A DNA stretch of 64,000 nt from the NCBI RefSeq assembly GCF_003111645.1, contig NZ_CP022187.1, forward strand, positions 3,968,001 through 4,032,000, given 5' to 3'. The stretch is from Parazoarcus communis (GTDB lineage: Bacteria > Pseudomonadota > Gammaproteobacteria > Burkholderiales > Rhodocyclaceae). The position numbers and the translations under genes were made by a program. The notes beneath the pieces were generated by a model. That model saw only the letters and a list, made by a program, of their open reading frames with translations, made no database searches and had not been told where the DNA came from. Below are positions 34,680-43,766 of this stretch, piece by piece (within the stretch, counting starts at the first letter, position 1; each line of letters opens with the position of its first letter).

Positions 34680-36791
34680 ATGAGTGCTGCCGACTTGCGC
34701 CCCATTCTGCCGAAATCTGCCGCTCTGCTCCCGTTCGTGGTTCTGCTTGCCGGGCTCGTCCTGATGGTAAGCGAGCCTGCGGTGCTGGTGTCACTGCGCC
34801 ATGCCGTGTTCGACCACTTTCAGCGCCTGCAGCCGGCGGTGGCGCCGGCAGAGCCCGTGCAGGTGATCGACATTGATGACGAAAGCCTTGCGCGGATCGG
34901 GCAATGGCCATGGTCGCGCACCGTGCTCGCCAGGCTCACCCAGCGCCTGAGCGAAGCCGGTGCAAGCGTGATCGGCTTCGACGTGCTGTTTGCCGAGCCC
35001 GACCGCACGGCTTTGAGCAGTGACGACGGCCAGCTGCCCGCGCCGCGCACGACCGCATCCGACCAGGTTTTTTCCCACAGTCTCGGCAATGTACCGAGCG
35101 TGCTCGGCTTCGCACTCGGGCCGCGCGGTGCGAGCGCGCCGCCCGATGGCCGGCTGTCGCTTTTTGCGGGCGAAGGGCCTGAGGTCTTCGACGGACTCCA
35201 CCGCTTTGCCGGGGGGCTGTTCCCGCTGTCGGAACTCAGCCTGGGCGCCGGGCTGGGGGCGATCAACTTCGTTCCCGATGCCGATGGTGTGGTCCGACGC
35301 TTGCCGCTGGTGCTTGCCCTCGGCGATCGCCAGGTCCCGTCACTGGTGAGCGAGATGCTGCGTCTGGCGCAGGGCGCGTCGGGCTTTGTGCTGCGGGAGG
35401 ATGCGCTCGCGGGGCGACTGCTGCACATCGGGCTGTTGCGGATCCCGGTGTCAGAGGCTGGGGAACTCTGGATTCATTACGGCCAGTTGCGTCCCGACCG
35501 ATATCTGCCTGCATGGAAGGTTCTCAATGGGGAAGTCGATCTGGCGGGCCTGCGCGGGCGCCCTGTGCTGATCGGGGCCTCGGCGCAGGCCTTGATGGAT
35601 CTTCGCTTCAGCCCCCTGGGCGAGGTTGTGCCGGGCGTCGAAGTCCACGCCCAGTCGCTCGAGCAGGTGATGGCAGGGCACTGGCTGCAGCGCCCCGCGA
35701 ATGCGATGGCGATCGAAGTGCTGGTCCTTTGCCTGGTGGGCGGGCTGGTCGGTGGGCTCGCCCTTCGGGCGCGTGCGCTGATGTCCGCGACAATTGCCGC
35801 GCTGCTGTTGCTTGCGCTTGCGTGGGGCGGTTGGCATGCGTATGCGGCACACGGCCTTCTGCTCGATCCCGCGGTGCCGGGCTTGCTGATCGCGCTGATC
35901 TTCGTCAGCACCAGCGTGGCGCGCCACATTGCCACTGAGCGACGTCAGCGCTGGGTGCGGCAGGCCTTCGAGCGCTATGTGTCGCCCAACCTTGTCGACT
36001 ACCTGGTTTCTCACCCGGAAGAGCTCGAGCTCGGCGGTGTGCGACGGGTCTGCAGCTTCGTGTTCACCGACCTCGCCGACTACACCACGTTGGTGGAGAG
36101 CCATGATCCGGCGCAGGTCGTGAGTCTGATCAATGCCTATCTTGATGGCCTGATCCGCATTGCGTTCGCGCATCAGGGCACACTCGACCGCATTGTGGGC
36201 GATGCGGTCGTGGTGATGTTTTCGGCACCGCTGGTGCAGGCCGATCATGCCAAACGCGCGCTTGCGTGCGCCGGCGAAATGCATGCCTTCGCCAGCGCGT
36301 TCGCGCGCGCGCGCGGTGCGGAAGGACTGGTATGGGGGCAGACGCGAATCGGGGTGCATACCGGTGAAGTGATCGTGGGCAACTTCGGCGGCGCCACCAT
36401 CTTCGATTACTCGGCGCTGGGTGACCCGGTCAATACGGCCTCTCGCCTCGAGGGGGCAAACAAGTACCTCGGCACCTTGGTCTGCGTTTCGCAGGCGACC
36501 CTCGACGAATGCCCCGAGGCCCTTGCCCGGCCCGCGGCAAGACTGGTGCTCAAGGGCCGCTCCGGCGCGATCGCAGTGAGCGAACCCCTGTTCGAGGCAT
36601 CACCGGCCGATGGTACGCGCGATGCCGAGTACGAGGCCGCCTATGCCTTGCTCGCGCTTGGCGCCGACAGCGCACTGGCCGCATTCGAGCGTCTTGCCCT
36701 GCAACGCCCTGCCGATGCGCTGGTTGCGCTTCATCTCGGGCGCCTGCGCCAAGGCGAGCGCGGTGACCTGATCGTGCTGACGGAAAAGTGA
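34680..36791 (+). CDS. CHASE2-domain class III adenylate/guanylate cyclase
   Basis: 703 aa membrane cyclase. TM1 about 17-35; extracytoplasmic CHASE2 domain about 40-335; three TM helices about 340-415; catalytic domain about 455-630. Metal-binding Asp is in FTDLADYTTL and IVGDAVVVMF, and the transition-state pair is in ALGDPVNTASRLEG. The position usually held by the adenine-selecting Lys (GTIDK) is Arg (GTLDRIVGD), so ATP versus GTP preference is uncertain. A short helical tail follows. It is convergent with an OmpA-like and a FecR-domain gene, a grouping that suggests an envelope-sensing second-messenger module. Confidence 0.9.
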   Translation: MSAADLRPILPKSAALLPFVVLLAGLVLMVSEPAVLVSLRHAVFDHFQRLQPAVAPAEPVQVIDIDDESLARIGQWPWSRTVLARLTQRLSEAGASVIGFDVLFAEPDRTALSSDDGQLPAPRTTASDQVFSHSLGNVPSVLGFALGPRGASAPPDGRLSLFAGEGPEVFDGLHRFAGGLFPLSELSLGAGLGAINFVPDADGVVRRLPLVLALGDRQVPSLVSEMLRLAQGASGFVLREDALAGRLLHIGLLRIPVSEAGELWIHYGQLRPDRYLPAWKVLNGEVDLAGLRGRPVLIGASAQALMDLRFSPLGEVVPGVEVHAQSLEQVMAGHWLQRPANAMAIEVLVLCLVGGLVGGLALRARALMSATIAALLLLALAWGGWHAYAAHGLLLDPAVPGLLIALIFVSTSVARHIATERRQRWVRQAFERYVSPNLVDYLVSHPEELELGGVRRVCSFVFTDLADYTTLVESHDPAQVVSLINAYLDGLIRIAFAHQGTLDRIVGDAVVVMFSAPLVQADHAKRALACAGEMHAFASAFARARGAEGLVWGQTRIGVHTGEVIVGNFGGATIFDYSALGDPVNTASRLEGANKYLGTLVCVSQATLDECPEALARPAARLVLKGRSGAIAVSEPLFEASPADGTRDAEYEAAYALLALGADSALAAFERLALQRPADALVALHLGRLRQGERGDLIVLTEK

Positions 36792-36863
36792 GGGGCGTGG
36801 TGTGGACGGGAGCGCCCGCGTGCCCGCAGGGGGCGGCTGCGTTGCTTTCGCCTTGCGAGGTGT

Positions 36864-37493
36864 TCAGCGGATGGTCAGTTCGACCCTGCGGTTTCTCGGC
36901 TCACTGACGCCGTCGGCGGTCGGCAGAAGCGGATTGCGCTCGCCATGGGAGGCGATTTCGACCGAGACCGCTGCGGTGATTTCCCGGGTCAGCATGTCGC
37001 GTACAGCGCGTGCCCGGGTCAGTCCGAGGGCTTCGTTGGCGGCGTCATCGCCGGCGCGGTCGGTGTGACCGACGATGGAGACATCGGGCGCCGGTCGGGT
37101 ACTCATGATCTTGCGGATGTCGTTGATCTTCGCCTGCGACTCTGGCATCAAGGCAACGCCGACCCCGTCGAAGTAGAGCACGAAGGTTTGCGGCGGCAGA
37201 GGCTGTGCGGCCATCGCCGCGCCGAAATCGGCCAGGATCCGGGCAGGATCCACGTCTATCGGGCTCGGGCCGTCTGCATTCAGGGCGAGACCTGCTCCCG
37301 CCTTGTCCAGGCTGGCGCTGCGGCCTGCGTGGGTGACGACGACGCTGCCAGTGCGGCCGTCTTCCTGCTCCAGCAGAACCATGTAGGCCTTGGGGGCGCA
37401 ACCGGTGGCCAGCAGGACGCAGGCGAGGTTCAGGCCAATGCGGCGCAACCGCAGTGCGCACATGTTACGGGTGGTGGATTCCGCGTTCGTCAT
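36864..37493 (-). CDS. OmpA-family peptidoglycan-binding lipoprotein
   Basis: 209 aa. The lipobox LLATGC lies at about residues 27-32, with the lipidated Cys before APKAY. A short middle domain precedes an OmpA C-like domain (about 95-209) with IVGHTDRAGDDAANE and the final RNRRVELTIR. It anchors to peptidoglycan like Pal but lacks Pal-type partners nearby. The start overlaps the FecR gene stop by 4 bases, so both are co-expressed. Confidence 0.85.
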   Translation of the reverse strand: MTNAESTTRNMCALRLRRIGLNLACVLLATGCAPKAYMVLLEQEDGRTGSVVVTHAGRSASLDKAGAGLALNADGPSPIDVDPARILADFGAAMAAQPLPPQTFVLYFDGVGVALMPESQAKINDIRKIMSTRPAPDVSIVGHTDRAGDDAANEALGLTRARAVRDMLTREITAAVSVEIASHGERNPLLPTADGVSEPRNRRVELTIR

Positions 37494-37948
37494 TCTCCGG
37501 CCTTGACCACAAAACGGGTACCGCGCACGCCGATCGTGGCGGAGGGGGTTTCGATGCTCACCGCCTCAGGCTTGAGTTTCGCAATCACCCCGGAAATGAA
37601 GTGCAGCGTGCCGTGCAGGAGGCGCGTGGCAAGACGCAGCTCTTCTCGGGCAGGCTCGAAAAGATACGCGTCGATGCTGAGTTCGCTGTTGGGGCCAAGG
37701 GACAGCATGGTGTTGTCCTTGAGCGTGAGGCCGACGCTGCCGTCCGCTGCCGTACGAAGGCGATCGCCGACCCTCACCGGGGTGCCGACTGCAGCCGCAG
37801 CGGGTTTTTCCGCGCTCATCAGGAGCACGGCACCGGAGTTCGTCTTGACGTAGCCGACAACAGGGCTTTCGTCCGCCTGCACGTTGAGGCTGAACAGGCA
37901 GAGCAGCGTGAGAAGGAAATGGCCGAACGGATTCAATGTGGCGCTCAT
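37490..37948 (-). CDS. Secreted FecR-domain protein
   Basis: 152 aa with a signal peptide ending VQA and then a single FecR domain: VGTPVRVGDRLRTAADGSVGLTLKDNTMLSLGPNSELSIDAY, closing with TIGVRGTRFVV. Unlike the FecR anti-sigma regulator it has no cytoplasmic anti-sigma part and no TM helix, so it is a free periplasmic or surface domain. First gene of a two-gene operon with the OmpA-like lipoprotein. FecR and CHASE2 cyclase genes often co-occur; their joint function is unknown. Confidence 0.85.
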   Translation of the reverse strand: MSATLNPFGHFLLTLLCLFSLNVQADESPVVGYVKTNSGAVLLMSAEKPAAAAVGTPVRVGDRLRTAADGSVGLTLKDNTMLSLGPNSELSIDAYLFEPAREELRLATRLLHGTLHFISGVIAKLKPEAVSIETPSATIGVRGTRFVVKAGE

Positions 37949-38153
37949 GGCTTCATGGGTATGTGCTGGTTTTACCGCTTGTGGGTTTGCGGTGCAACAT
38001 GCAGATGCTGAATTGTATGCCTGTTGTCATGAGTCGGAGGTGTCCGCATGCGCTGTTGCGTGCTGTCGTGAAATGCTGTGCTGAGCGAACGTTCATCCAG
38101 TCTTCATCCCACGGTCACGTCTCTGTCGTCTGCGATGTTCAGCATTCGCGCTC

Positions 38154-39380
38154 ATGGACGCGCCGCTCTCCCTCCAGCATCTTGCTCACGCCGCACGCCA
38201 GTTGCGTATTGCGGTCGTGACCGAAACCTACCCGCCCGAAGTCAATGGGGTGGCGATGACGACAGGCCGGGTGGTCGATGGCCTCCTCCGTCTTGGGCAT
38301 CGCGTACAACTGGTCCGGCCCCGCCAGGGTGTCGGAGACCACGCAGCAAGCGGCGAGGGCTTTGAGGAGGTGTTGTCGCGAGGCTTGCCGATTCCCAGGT
38401 ACAACCACCTCAAGATGGGGCTGCCAGCCCGCAGCGCCTTGCTGCGCATGTGGTCCTTGCGGCGACCGGACGTGGTCCAGGTGGTCACGGAGGGTCCGCT
38501 GGGGTGGTCGGCGGTCGCGGCTGCGCGCAAACTCCGACTGCCGGTGATCACCGAGTTTCACACCAACTTTCACAGCTATAGCCGCTATTACGGCATGGGC
38601 TGGCTGAAGCAGCCGGTCGAGGCCTACCTGCGACGTTTCCACAACAAGGGAGCGCGTTGCCTGGCCCCGACTGCAGAGCTGGCCGGGCAGTTGATGAATC
38701 GTGGCATCCGCCGCGTGGATGTCGTGGCGCGTGGGGTCGACACCCGGCTCTTTTCGCCCCAGCGCCGCGATCCCGCGTTGCGGGCCGCGTGGGGGGCGAG
38801 CGATACGACTTTGGTGCTGGTCGTGGTGGGGCGGGTTGCGCCAGAAAAGAACCTCGGGTTGGCCGTGCGTGCATTTGAGGCACTGCGCGGCAGCGTGTCC
38901 GACGTGCGACTGCTGTTCGTGGGCGACGGTCCGGCACGCGCCGGGCTGCAGTCGGGGGATGATGGCCTGGTGTTTGCCGGCATGCGGACCGGCGAGGATC
39001 TGGCGGCCCACTATGCATCGGCAGACCTGTTCCTGATGCCGAGCGTGACGGAGACCTTCGGCAACGTGACGACCGAGGCACTCGCCAGCGGCTTGCCGGT
39101 CATCGGTTTCGACTATGCCGCTGCGGCCGAGCGCGTGCAGACGGGGCATAACGGCTGGCTGGCTGCGCTGGGCGACGAGCCGGCTTTTGTGGACGCGGTG
39201 CTGCGCGTTGCTGGCGATGGCGCGCTACGGCAGCGCCTGGCGGCGAACGCACGCGCGAGCGTGAGCGATGCGGACTGGGGGGCGATCGCGCGTCAGCTGG
39301 CAGCGGTGATGGAAGAGGTGGTGGAGGCGCATGAGGCACGCATGACGTCCGATGCGAAGGTCGCCGGTCTGGCCGGTTGA
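38154..39380 (+). CDS. Family 4 glycosyltransferase
   Basis: 408 aa GT-B fold. The N-terminal RIAVVTETYPPEVNGVAMTT is characteristic of GT4 enzymes, followed by TEFHTNFHSYSRYYG. The C-terminal nucleotide-sugar domain has VVVGRVAPEKNLGLAVRAFE, LFVGDG and the E-x7-E region PSVTETFGNVTTEALASG. Close in wording to GDP-mannose alpha-mannosyltransferases that act on lipid acceptors, but the donor cannot be fixed. No strong ribosome site precedes the ATG; a TTG at 38202 just before RIAVVTE is an alternative. Confidence 0.88.
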   Translation: MDAPLSLQHLAHAARQLRIAVVTETYPPEVNGVAMTTGRVVDGLLRLGHRVQLVRPRQGVGDHAASGEGFEEVLSRGLPIPRYNHLKMGLPARSALLRMWSLRRPDVVQVVTEGPLGWSAVAAARKLRLPVITEFHTNFHSYSRYYGMGWLKQPVEAYLRRFHNKGARCLAPTAELAGQLMNRGIRRVDVVARGVDTRLFSPQRRDPALRAAWGASDTTLVLVVVGRVAPEKNLGLAVRAFEALRGSVSDVRLLFVGDGPARAGLQSGDDGLVFAGMRTGEDLAAHYASADLFLMPSVTETFGNVTTEALASGLPVIGFDYAAAAERVQTGHNGWLAALGDEPAFVDAVLRVAGDGALRQRLAANARASVSDADWGAIARQLAAVMEEVVEAHEARMTSDAKVAGLAG

Positions 39381-39425
39381 TCGCCGTGCGCTGAGTGCAG
39401 CCGTGTCCGCTTTCCGGGGGCAGCC

Positions 39426-39431
39426 TATAAT
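39426..39431 (+). promoter_or_regulatory. Possible -10 element of the PfkB kinase gene
   Basis: A perfect TATAAT lies 30 bases before the ATG at 39461. No good -35 is visible at the right distance. It would drive the kinase and the overlapping lipoprotein gene. Confidence 0.4.
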
Positions 39432-39460
39432 TGCGGTCTTTACTCAATTACAGGCCTGCC

Positions 39461-40399
39461 ATGTCCATCCTCGTCTGCGGTTCGATGGCTTACGACACCA
39501 TCATGGTGTTTCATGACCGTTTCAAGAACCACATCCTGCCCGAGCAGATCCACATACTGAACGTGTCCTTCCTGGTGCCGGATCTGCGTCGCGAGTTCGG
39601 TGGCTGTGCCGGCAATATCGCTTACAACCTGCGACTGCTCGGTGACGATCCGCTGATCATGGCCACGGTTGGTGACGACGTGGCGCCCTATCGGGAGCGC
39701 CTTGAGTCGCTCGGGCTGCGACAGGATCATGTGCTCCACGTTCCGGGCACCTATACCGCGCAAGCCTTCATCACCACCGACACCGACGACAACCAGATCA
39801 CGGCCTTCCATCCCGGCGCGATGATGCACTCGCACCTCAACCGGGTGCAGGATGCCGCGGACGCGACGCTGGGCATTGTGGCGCCTGATGGCCGTGACGG
39901 CATGCTGCGTCACGTCAATGGATTTTCCGAGGCGGGTGTGCCTTTCATCTTCGATCCCGGCCAGGCGTTGCCCATCCTCTCCGGCGACGAGTTGCTGCAC
40001 TGTCTGAAACTGGCGCGCTATTGCACGGTCAATGACTATGAGGCCCGCCTGATGTGTGACAAGACCGGCCGCACGCTTGAGCAGCTTGCCGCCGAGGTGG
40101 ATGCACTGGTGGTGACCCTGGGAGCGGACGGATCGGAGATCCATGCCGGCGGCGAGTGCATCCGGATTCCGGTGGTCAAGGTGAATGACATCGTGGACCC
40201 CACCGGTTGCGGTGATGCCTATCGTGCAGGGCTGCTGTATGGCTTGTCCCAGGCTTGGGACTGGAGCCGGACCGGGCGTCTTGCAGCGGTCATGGGCGCG
40301 ATCAAGATCGGTCATCGCGGGGGGCAGAACCACAGCCCGTCGCGTAACGAAATTGCCGCGATGTACAAGTCGGCTTTTGGAGAGACTTTATGGACTTGA
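39461..40399 (+). CDS. PfkB/ribokinase-family carbohydrate or nucleoside kinase
   Basis: 312 aa from MSILVCGSMAYD (an in-frame ATG 30 bases upstream overlaps the promoter). The second PfkB signature is DPTGCGDAYRAGLL with the catalytic Asp, and the N-terminal glycine motif is FGGCAGNIAYNL. The sequence is like the adenosine-kinase-type group of betaproteobacteria. It phosphorylates a sugar or nucleoside with ATP; substrate not determinable here. The stop overlaps the next gene by 10 bases. Confidence 0.87.
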   Translation: MSILVCGSMAYDTIMVFHDRFKNHILPEQIHILNVSFLVPDLRREFGGCAGNIAYNLRLLGDDPLIMATVGDDVAPYRERLESLGLRQDHVLHVPGTYTAQAFITTDTDDNQITAFHPGAMMHSHLNRVQDAADATLGIVAPDGRDGMLRHVNGFSEAGVPFIFDPGQALPILSGDELLHCLKLARYCTVNDYEARLMCDKTGRTLEQLAAEVDALVVTLGADGSEIHAGGECIRIPVVKVNDIVDPTGCGDAYRAGLLYGLSQAWDWSRTGRLAAVMGAIKIGHRGGQNHSPSRNEIAAMYKSAFGETLWT

Positions 40400-40863
40400 G
40401 CAACGGAAAGAAGCTGCGCGCCGTGTGCGGCGCATTGCTTGCGGGCTTGCTGATTACCGGCTGCGCTTCGGGCTTGGGCGGCGGGACGTATTCCCGCGGC
40501 GAAGCCCGGCGCACCATGGTCGTGCAGTTCGGCTCGGTGGAGTCGGTACGGGCGGTGCAGCTTGAAGGCACCAAGAGCCCGGTCGGCACCGTGGCCGGTG
40601 CGGCGGTGGGCGGCATTGCCGGCAGCTCGGTCGGTGGCGGCCGGGGAGCCTCGATCGCAACCGTGCTCGGCGCGGTGGCCGGCGGTCTGGCCGGTTCGGC
40701 GCTCGAGGAAGGCGTGACGCGCGAACAAGGCGTGGAAGTGACGGTGCGTCTCGATAACGGCCAGTACCTGGCCGTTGTGCAGGAAGACCAGGGCGAAAAC
40801 TTCATGCCCGGTCAGCGCGTGCGCATCCTGCGTGATGGCGGGACGACCCGCGTAACCCGCTGA
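40390..40863 (+). CDS. Glycine-zipper outer-membrane lipoprotein (SlyB/Pcp-like)
   Basis: 157 aa. The lipobox is LLITGC with the lipidated Cys at about residue 25. A 2TM glycine zipper (about 65-105) reads GTVAGAAVGGIAGSSVGGG then ASIATVLGAVAGGLAGSALE, as in the 17-kDa antigen/SlyB family of envelope lipoproteins. The C-terminus is a small beta domain. Overlaps the kinase gene by 10 bases and is convergent with dgkA. Confidence 0.85.
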   Translation: MDLSNGKKLRAVCGALLAGLLITGCASGLGGGTYSRGEARRTMVVQFGSVESVRAVQLEGTKSPVGTVAGAAVGGIAGSSVGGGRGASIATVLGAVAGGLAGSALEEGVTREQGVEVTVRLDNGQYLAVVQEDQGENFMPGQRVRILRDGGTTRVTR

Positions 40864-40879
40864 TCTTGCCCGCGGCGGT

Positions 40880-41275
40880 TCAGCCGAACAGCACCAGCGC
40901 CCAGACCGCCGCGAGGTTGATCAGCGCGATGAGGACGGCGGCGCTGCCAATGTCCTTTGCCCGTTTGGCGAGCTGGTGACGCTCAAGAGACACCCGGTCC
41001 ACGGTTGCTTCGATCGCAGAGTTCAGCAGCTCAACCACCAGCACCAGCAAGGTGCTGCCAATGAGGAGTGCCTTGCCGATGCCGTTCGTGGGCACGAAGA
41101 ATGCGGCCGGAATCAGGATGGCTGCCAGCAGGCACTCCTGGCGAAAGGCGTCTTCATGCAGGATGGCGGCGCGCAGGCCTGCGAGCGAATAGCGCAGTGC
41201 GTTCCAGATTCGGATCAGGCCCGTCTTGCCCTTGAAGGGGCTTTCGGCATGCGGTGTATTTTCAGGGGCGCTCAT
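40880..41275 (-). CDS. dgkA: Diacylglycerol kinase DgkA
   Basis: 131 aa, three TM helices. The catalytic motif ELLNSAIEATVDRV is present, with the preceding acidic FRQE segment of helix 1. It phosphorylates diacylglycerol to phosphatidic acid at the inner membrane and recycles lipid from envelope glycan synthesis. The N-terminus has about 20 extra residues before the usual start. Confidence 0.95.
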   Translation of the reverse strand: MSAPENTPHAESPFKGKTGLIRIWNALRYSLAGLRAAILHEDAFRQECLLAAILIPAAFFVPTNGIGKALLIGSTLLVLVVELLNSAIEATVDRVSLERHQLAKRAKDIGSAAVLIALINLAAVWALVLFG

Positions 41276-41363
41276 GGTTTCGCTTCGGGAAGCATCGGTG
41301 GCGACGGCAGTGTGGCACGGCGTGATGACTGCGCCGTGACTTGGTCAAGCGGCGTCGCCGGGA

Positions 41364-42857
41364 TCAGGGATAGAAGACATACACTCGGTAGCCCGTCGGT
41401 GCGACGGCTGTCACGTCGAAGGCCAGCCGCACCACGGCGTCGCCGCGCGGCGCGAACCCGGCCTCGATGCGGCCGCTGGCGACCCATTCAGCCGGGCTGA
41501 ACACCTTGCGCACCAGTGCCGCGTCATTCGCGTCGGTAAGGGTGAGTTCGAGATGTGGCCAGGCCTGCAGGAAGTCGGCCCGGTTCTTCACCGTCGCATG
41601 CAGCACGAAGCGGCCGGGACGGCCGGGTTCCGATTGCAGGTCGGAGGTGTCGATCGAGATCTGTGCCGCTTCGCGTGGCAGGGGCATTGTGCAGCCGAGG
41701 CGTTCGCAGGCGGTGACCAGCAGTGGCCTCAGCCCGGGGAGCGCGCGCGCCACGTCCTGTCGAAACAGGTAGATCGCCTGCACTGCGAGGATGCCCGCAA
41801 GCAGGCCGACCGCCAGCCCCCAAAGTGTTCGCCTGAGGCCGCTTGCCTGCGGCGGCTTGCCATACGTTGCGTCGAGGTGCTGGTTGTCGAGTGCAGGTGC
41901 ATCCGGCACGTCCGGATCGGTGTCGACTTCGTTGTCGACTCGATGGCGCTCGAACTCGGTGAGCGGGACGCGCTCATCAATGTCCGGCTGCTTGGTGAGG
42001 GGGGCGTCGGTGTGGTCCGGCATCCCGGGTTCGACACGTGTGTCGGCGCTCGAGCGGCGCTCGGCACGAATCACGTCGGGAAGCGTGAAAGCGGCGGCAG
42101 GGGGCTCGATGCCAGATGCGATGCCTGCTTCCGGGGTTTGTCTCCAATCGACATTCGAGCCCGGTTTTTGCTCATCGTCGTCGTAATGACGCTCAAGCTC
42201 GGGAAAGGCCGCCATGCCCGGGCCGGATGCTGCACGGGGCTCGTCCTCGTGCGGTGGCAGTTGCAGGCTGTTGCTGTCGGGCTCGAAGAAGCTCGAGAAG
42301 TCGATCTCGTCGAGACGCGGCTCGGTGCGCTCCGGCGGCCGGGGGGGCTGGTCCGCGCCGACGATGTCGTCAGGGATGTCAAAGTCGAGGTTGCTGAGCA
42401 AAGCCGGGGCGTGCTCGGACTGGGCCTCGGCTGGCTGTGTGTCGGGCGTCCCGGCGCCGTTCGCGGTGTCGGCGTCATCGCTGGCTGCAGCATCCGGGGC
42501 TGTTTCCGGCTCGCTTGTGAATGGCTCGTTGCCTGTCGTGGGTTCGGCGCCTTCCGGCGGCGGATCGACGGGCTCGGGGTTCATGCTCGCAGGCGCGAAT
42601 GTTTCAGGTTCGTCGGCTGTGGGGTGCTCAGCTTCTGCCGCGGGCTCTTGGGGCATCGGCGCGAGCGGCGGTTCGTTTTCAGTTGCCGGCTCTGCCGCGG
42701 GCGCCGGCTGGGGCGAGGTGGGGTCTGCGATGAGCTGATCAAGTGCGTTGAACGGATTGAAGCAGTGTCCGCATCGCACTTCGCCGTGGCGCGCGCGCAG
42801 CTGCTCGGCACGCAGCCGGAAAACGGTCTGGCACGCCGGGCAGCGGGTCAGCATCAT
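41364..42857 (-). CDS. Zinc-ribbon (MJ0042-type) DUF3426 membrane protein
   Basis: About 497 aa. The N-terminus MMLTRCPACQTVFRLRAEQL...RCGHCFNPFNA is a Cys4 zinc ribbon. A long acidic Glu/Pro/Ala-rich disordered segment (about 50-335) leads to one TM helix (LWGLAVGLLAGILAVQAIYL) and a C-terminal DUF3426 domain with FVLHATVKNRADFLQAWPHLELTLTD. Either of two adjacent ATGs may start it. It follows prmA by 10 bases, an arrangement common in betaproteobacteria. Function unknown. Confidence 0.85.
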   Translation of the reverse strand: MMLTRCPACQTVFRLRAEQLRARHGEVRCGHCFNPFNALDQLIADPTSPQPAPAAEPATENEPPLAPMPQEPAAEAEHPTADEPETFAPASMNPEPVDPPPEGAEPTTGNEPFTSEPETAPDAAASDDADTANGAGTPDTQPAEAQSEHAPALLSNLDFDIPDDIVGADQPPRPPERTEPRLDEIDFSSFFEPDSNSLQLPPHEDEPRAASGPGMAAFPELERHYDDDEQKPGSNVDWRQTPEAGIASGIEPPAAAFTLPDVIRAERRSSADTRVEPGMPDHTDAPLTKQPDIDERVPLTEFERHRVDNEVDTDPDVPDAPALDNQHLDATYGKPPQASGLRRTLWGLAVGLLAGILAVQAIYLFRQDVARALPGLRPLLVTACERLGCTMPLPREAAQISIDTSDLQSEPGRPGRFVLHATVKNRADFLQAWPHLELTLTDANDAALVRKVFSPAEWVASGRIEAGFAPRGDAVVRLAFDVTAVAPTGYRVYVFYP

Positions 42858-42867
42858 CGTCGGGCGC

Positions 42868-43752
42868 TCAGCGCCGGCCTTCCAGTCTGACCCAGCCATC
42901 GCTGGCGGCACCAACCTCAAGGGCGACATAGGGTGCCCAGGCGTCGATGACCTGCTCTGACTGTTGCTCGAGTACGCCCGACAGCGCAACCCGCCCGCCC
43001 GGCGCGACCCGCGCAGCGATGGCGGGAGCGAGGACGCACAGGGGATTGGTCAGAATGTTGGCGACGACGATGTCGAAGGTTTCGCTCAGGGCGATGCCCG
43101 AGTGCTGCAGCCGCATGGCGACCGCATTGCGCTGTGCGTTGTCGCGAGCAGCCTCGACCGCTTTTTCGTCAATGTCTACGCCGAGTACATCCCCTGCGCC
43201 CAGCCGAACGGCAGCGATGCCGAGGATGCCTGAGCCGCAGCCATAGTCGAGCACCGACTGGCCGGGCTGGACTGCATCGCACAGCCACTCCAGGCAGAGC
43301 CGGGTCGTCGGGTGTGAGCCCGTGCCGAAGGCCATGCCAGGGTCGAGTTCGATGTTGATCGCGTCGCTGTCCGGTGCGGTGTGCCAGGAAGGGACGATCC
43401 ACAGGCGCTCGGTGATCCGGATAGGGTCGAACTGGCTCTGGGTCAGCTGCACCCAGTTCTGCTCTTCCACGGCTTCCGTCGTATAGGGTGGAACAGCGTC
43501 GAGTCCGACGGCCTTCGATGCTTCGGCGAGCACGGTCTCGAACGCGGCATCGCGGTCGAACAGGGCAATCACCCGGCTGTGATCCCACAAGCTGGTGGGC
43601 AGGTGTCCGGGTTCGCCGAACTGGGGTGTCTCCGCCTCAGTGCCGGCGTCCGCGTCCTCAATGGAGACCGACAGGGCGCCGGCCTCCATCAGGGCGTCGG
43701 AGAGTGCTTCTGCCTTGTTGGCATCTGCCTGCAGGGTGACCGAAGTCCACAT
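42868..43752 (-). CDS. prmA: Ribosomal protein L11 methyltransferase PrmA
   Basis: 294 aa. An N-terminal L11-recognition domain (about 1-75) precedes a SAM-dependent methyltransferase with motif I VLDYGCGSGILGIAAVRLG and motif IV VVANILTNPL. GMAFGTGSHPTT is the characteristic PrmA stretch. It trimethylates L11. It lies downstream of accC with a 14-base gap. Confidence 0.96.
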   Translation of the reverse strand: MWTSVTLQADANKAEALSDALMEAGALSVSIEDADAGTEAETPQFGEPGHLPTSLWDHSRVIALFDRDAAFETVLAEASKAVGLDAVPPYTTEAVEEQNWVQLTQSQFDPIRITERLWIVPSWHTAPDSDAINIELDPGMAFGTGSHPTTRLCLEWLCDAVQPGQSVLDYGCGSGILGIAAVRLGAGDVLGVDIDEKAVEAARDNAQRNAVAMRLQHSGIALSETFDIVVANILTNPLCVLAPAIAARVAPGGRVALSGVLEQQSEQVIDAWAPYVALEVGAASDGWVRLEGRR

Positions 43753-43766
43753 TGTTGTTGTCGTGC

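Noticed and set aside
40602-40704. Glycine-rich repeats resembling a repeat array
   Set aside because: They encode the glycine zipper of a lipoprotein; spacing is codon-based, not CRISPR-like. No CRISPR, tRNA or insertion sequence was found by eye elsewhere in the window.
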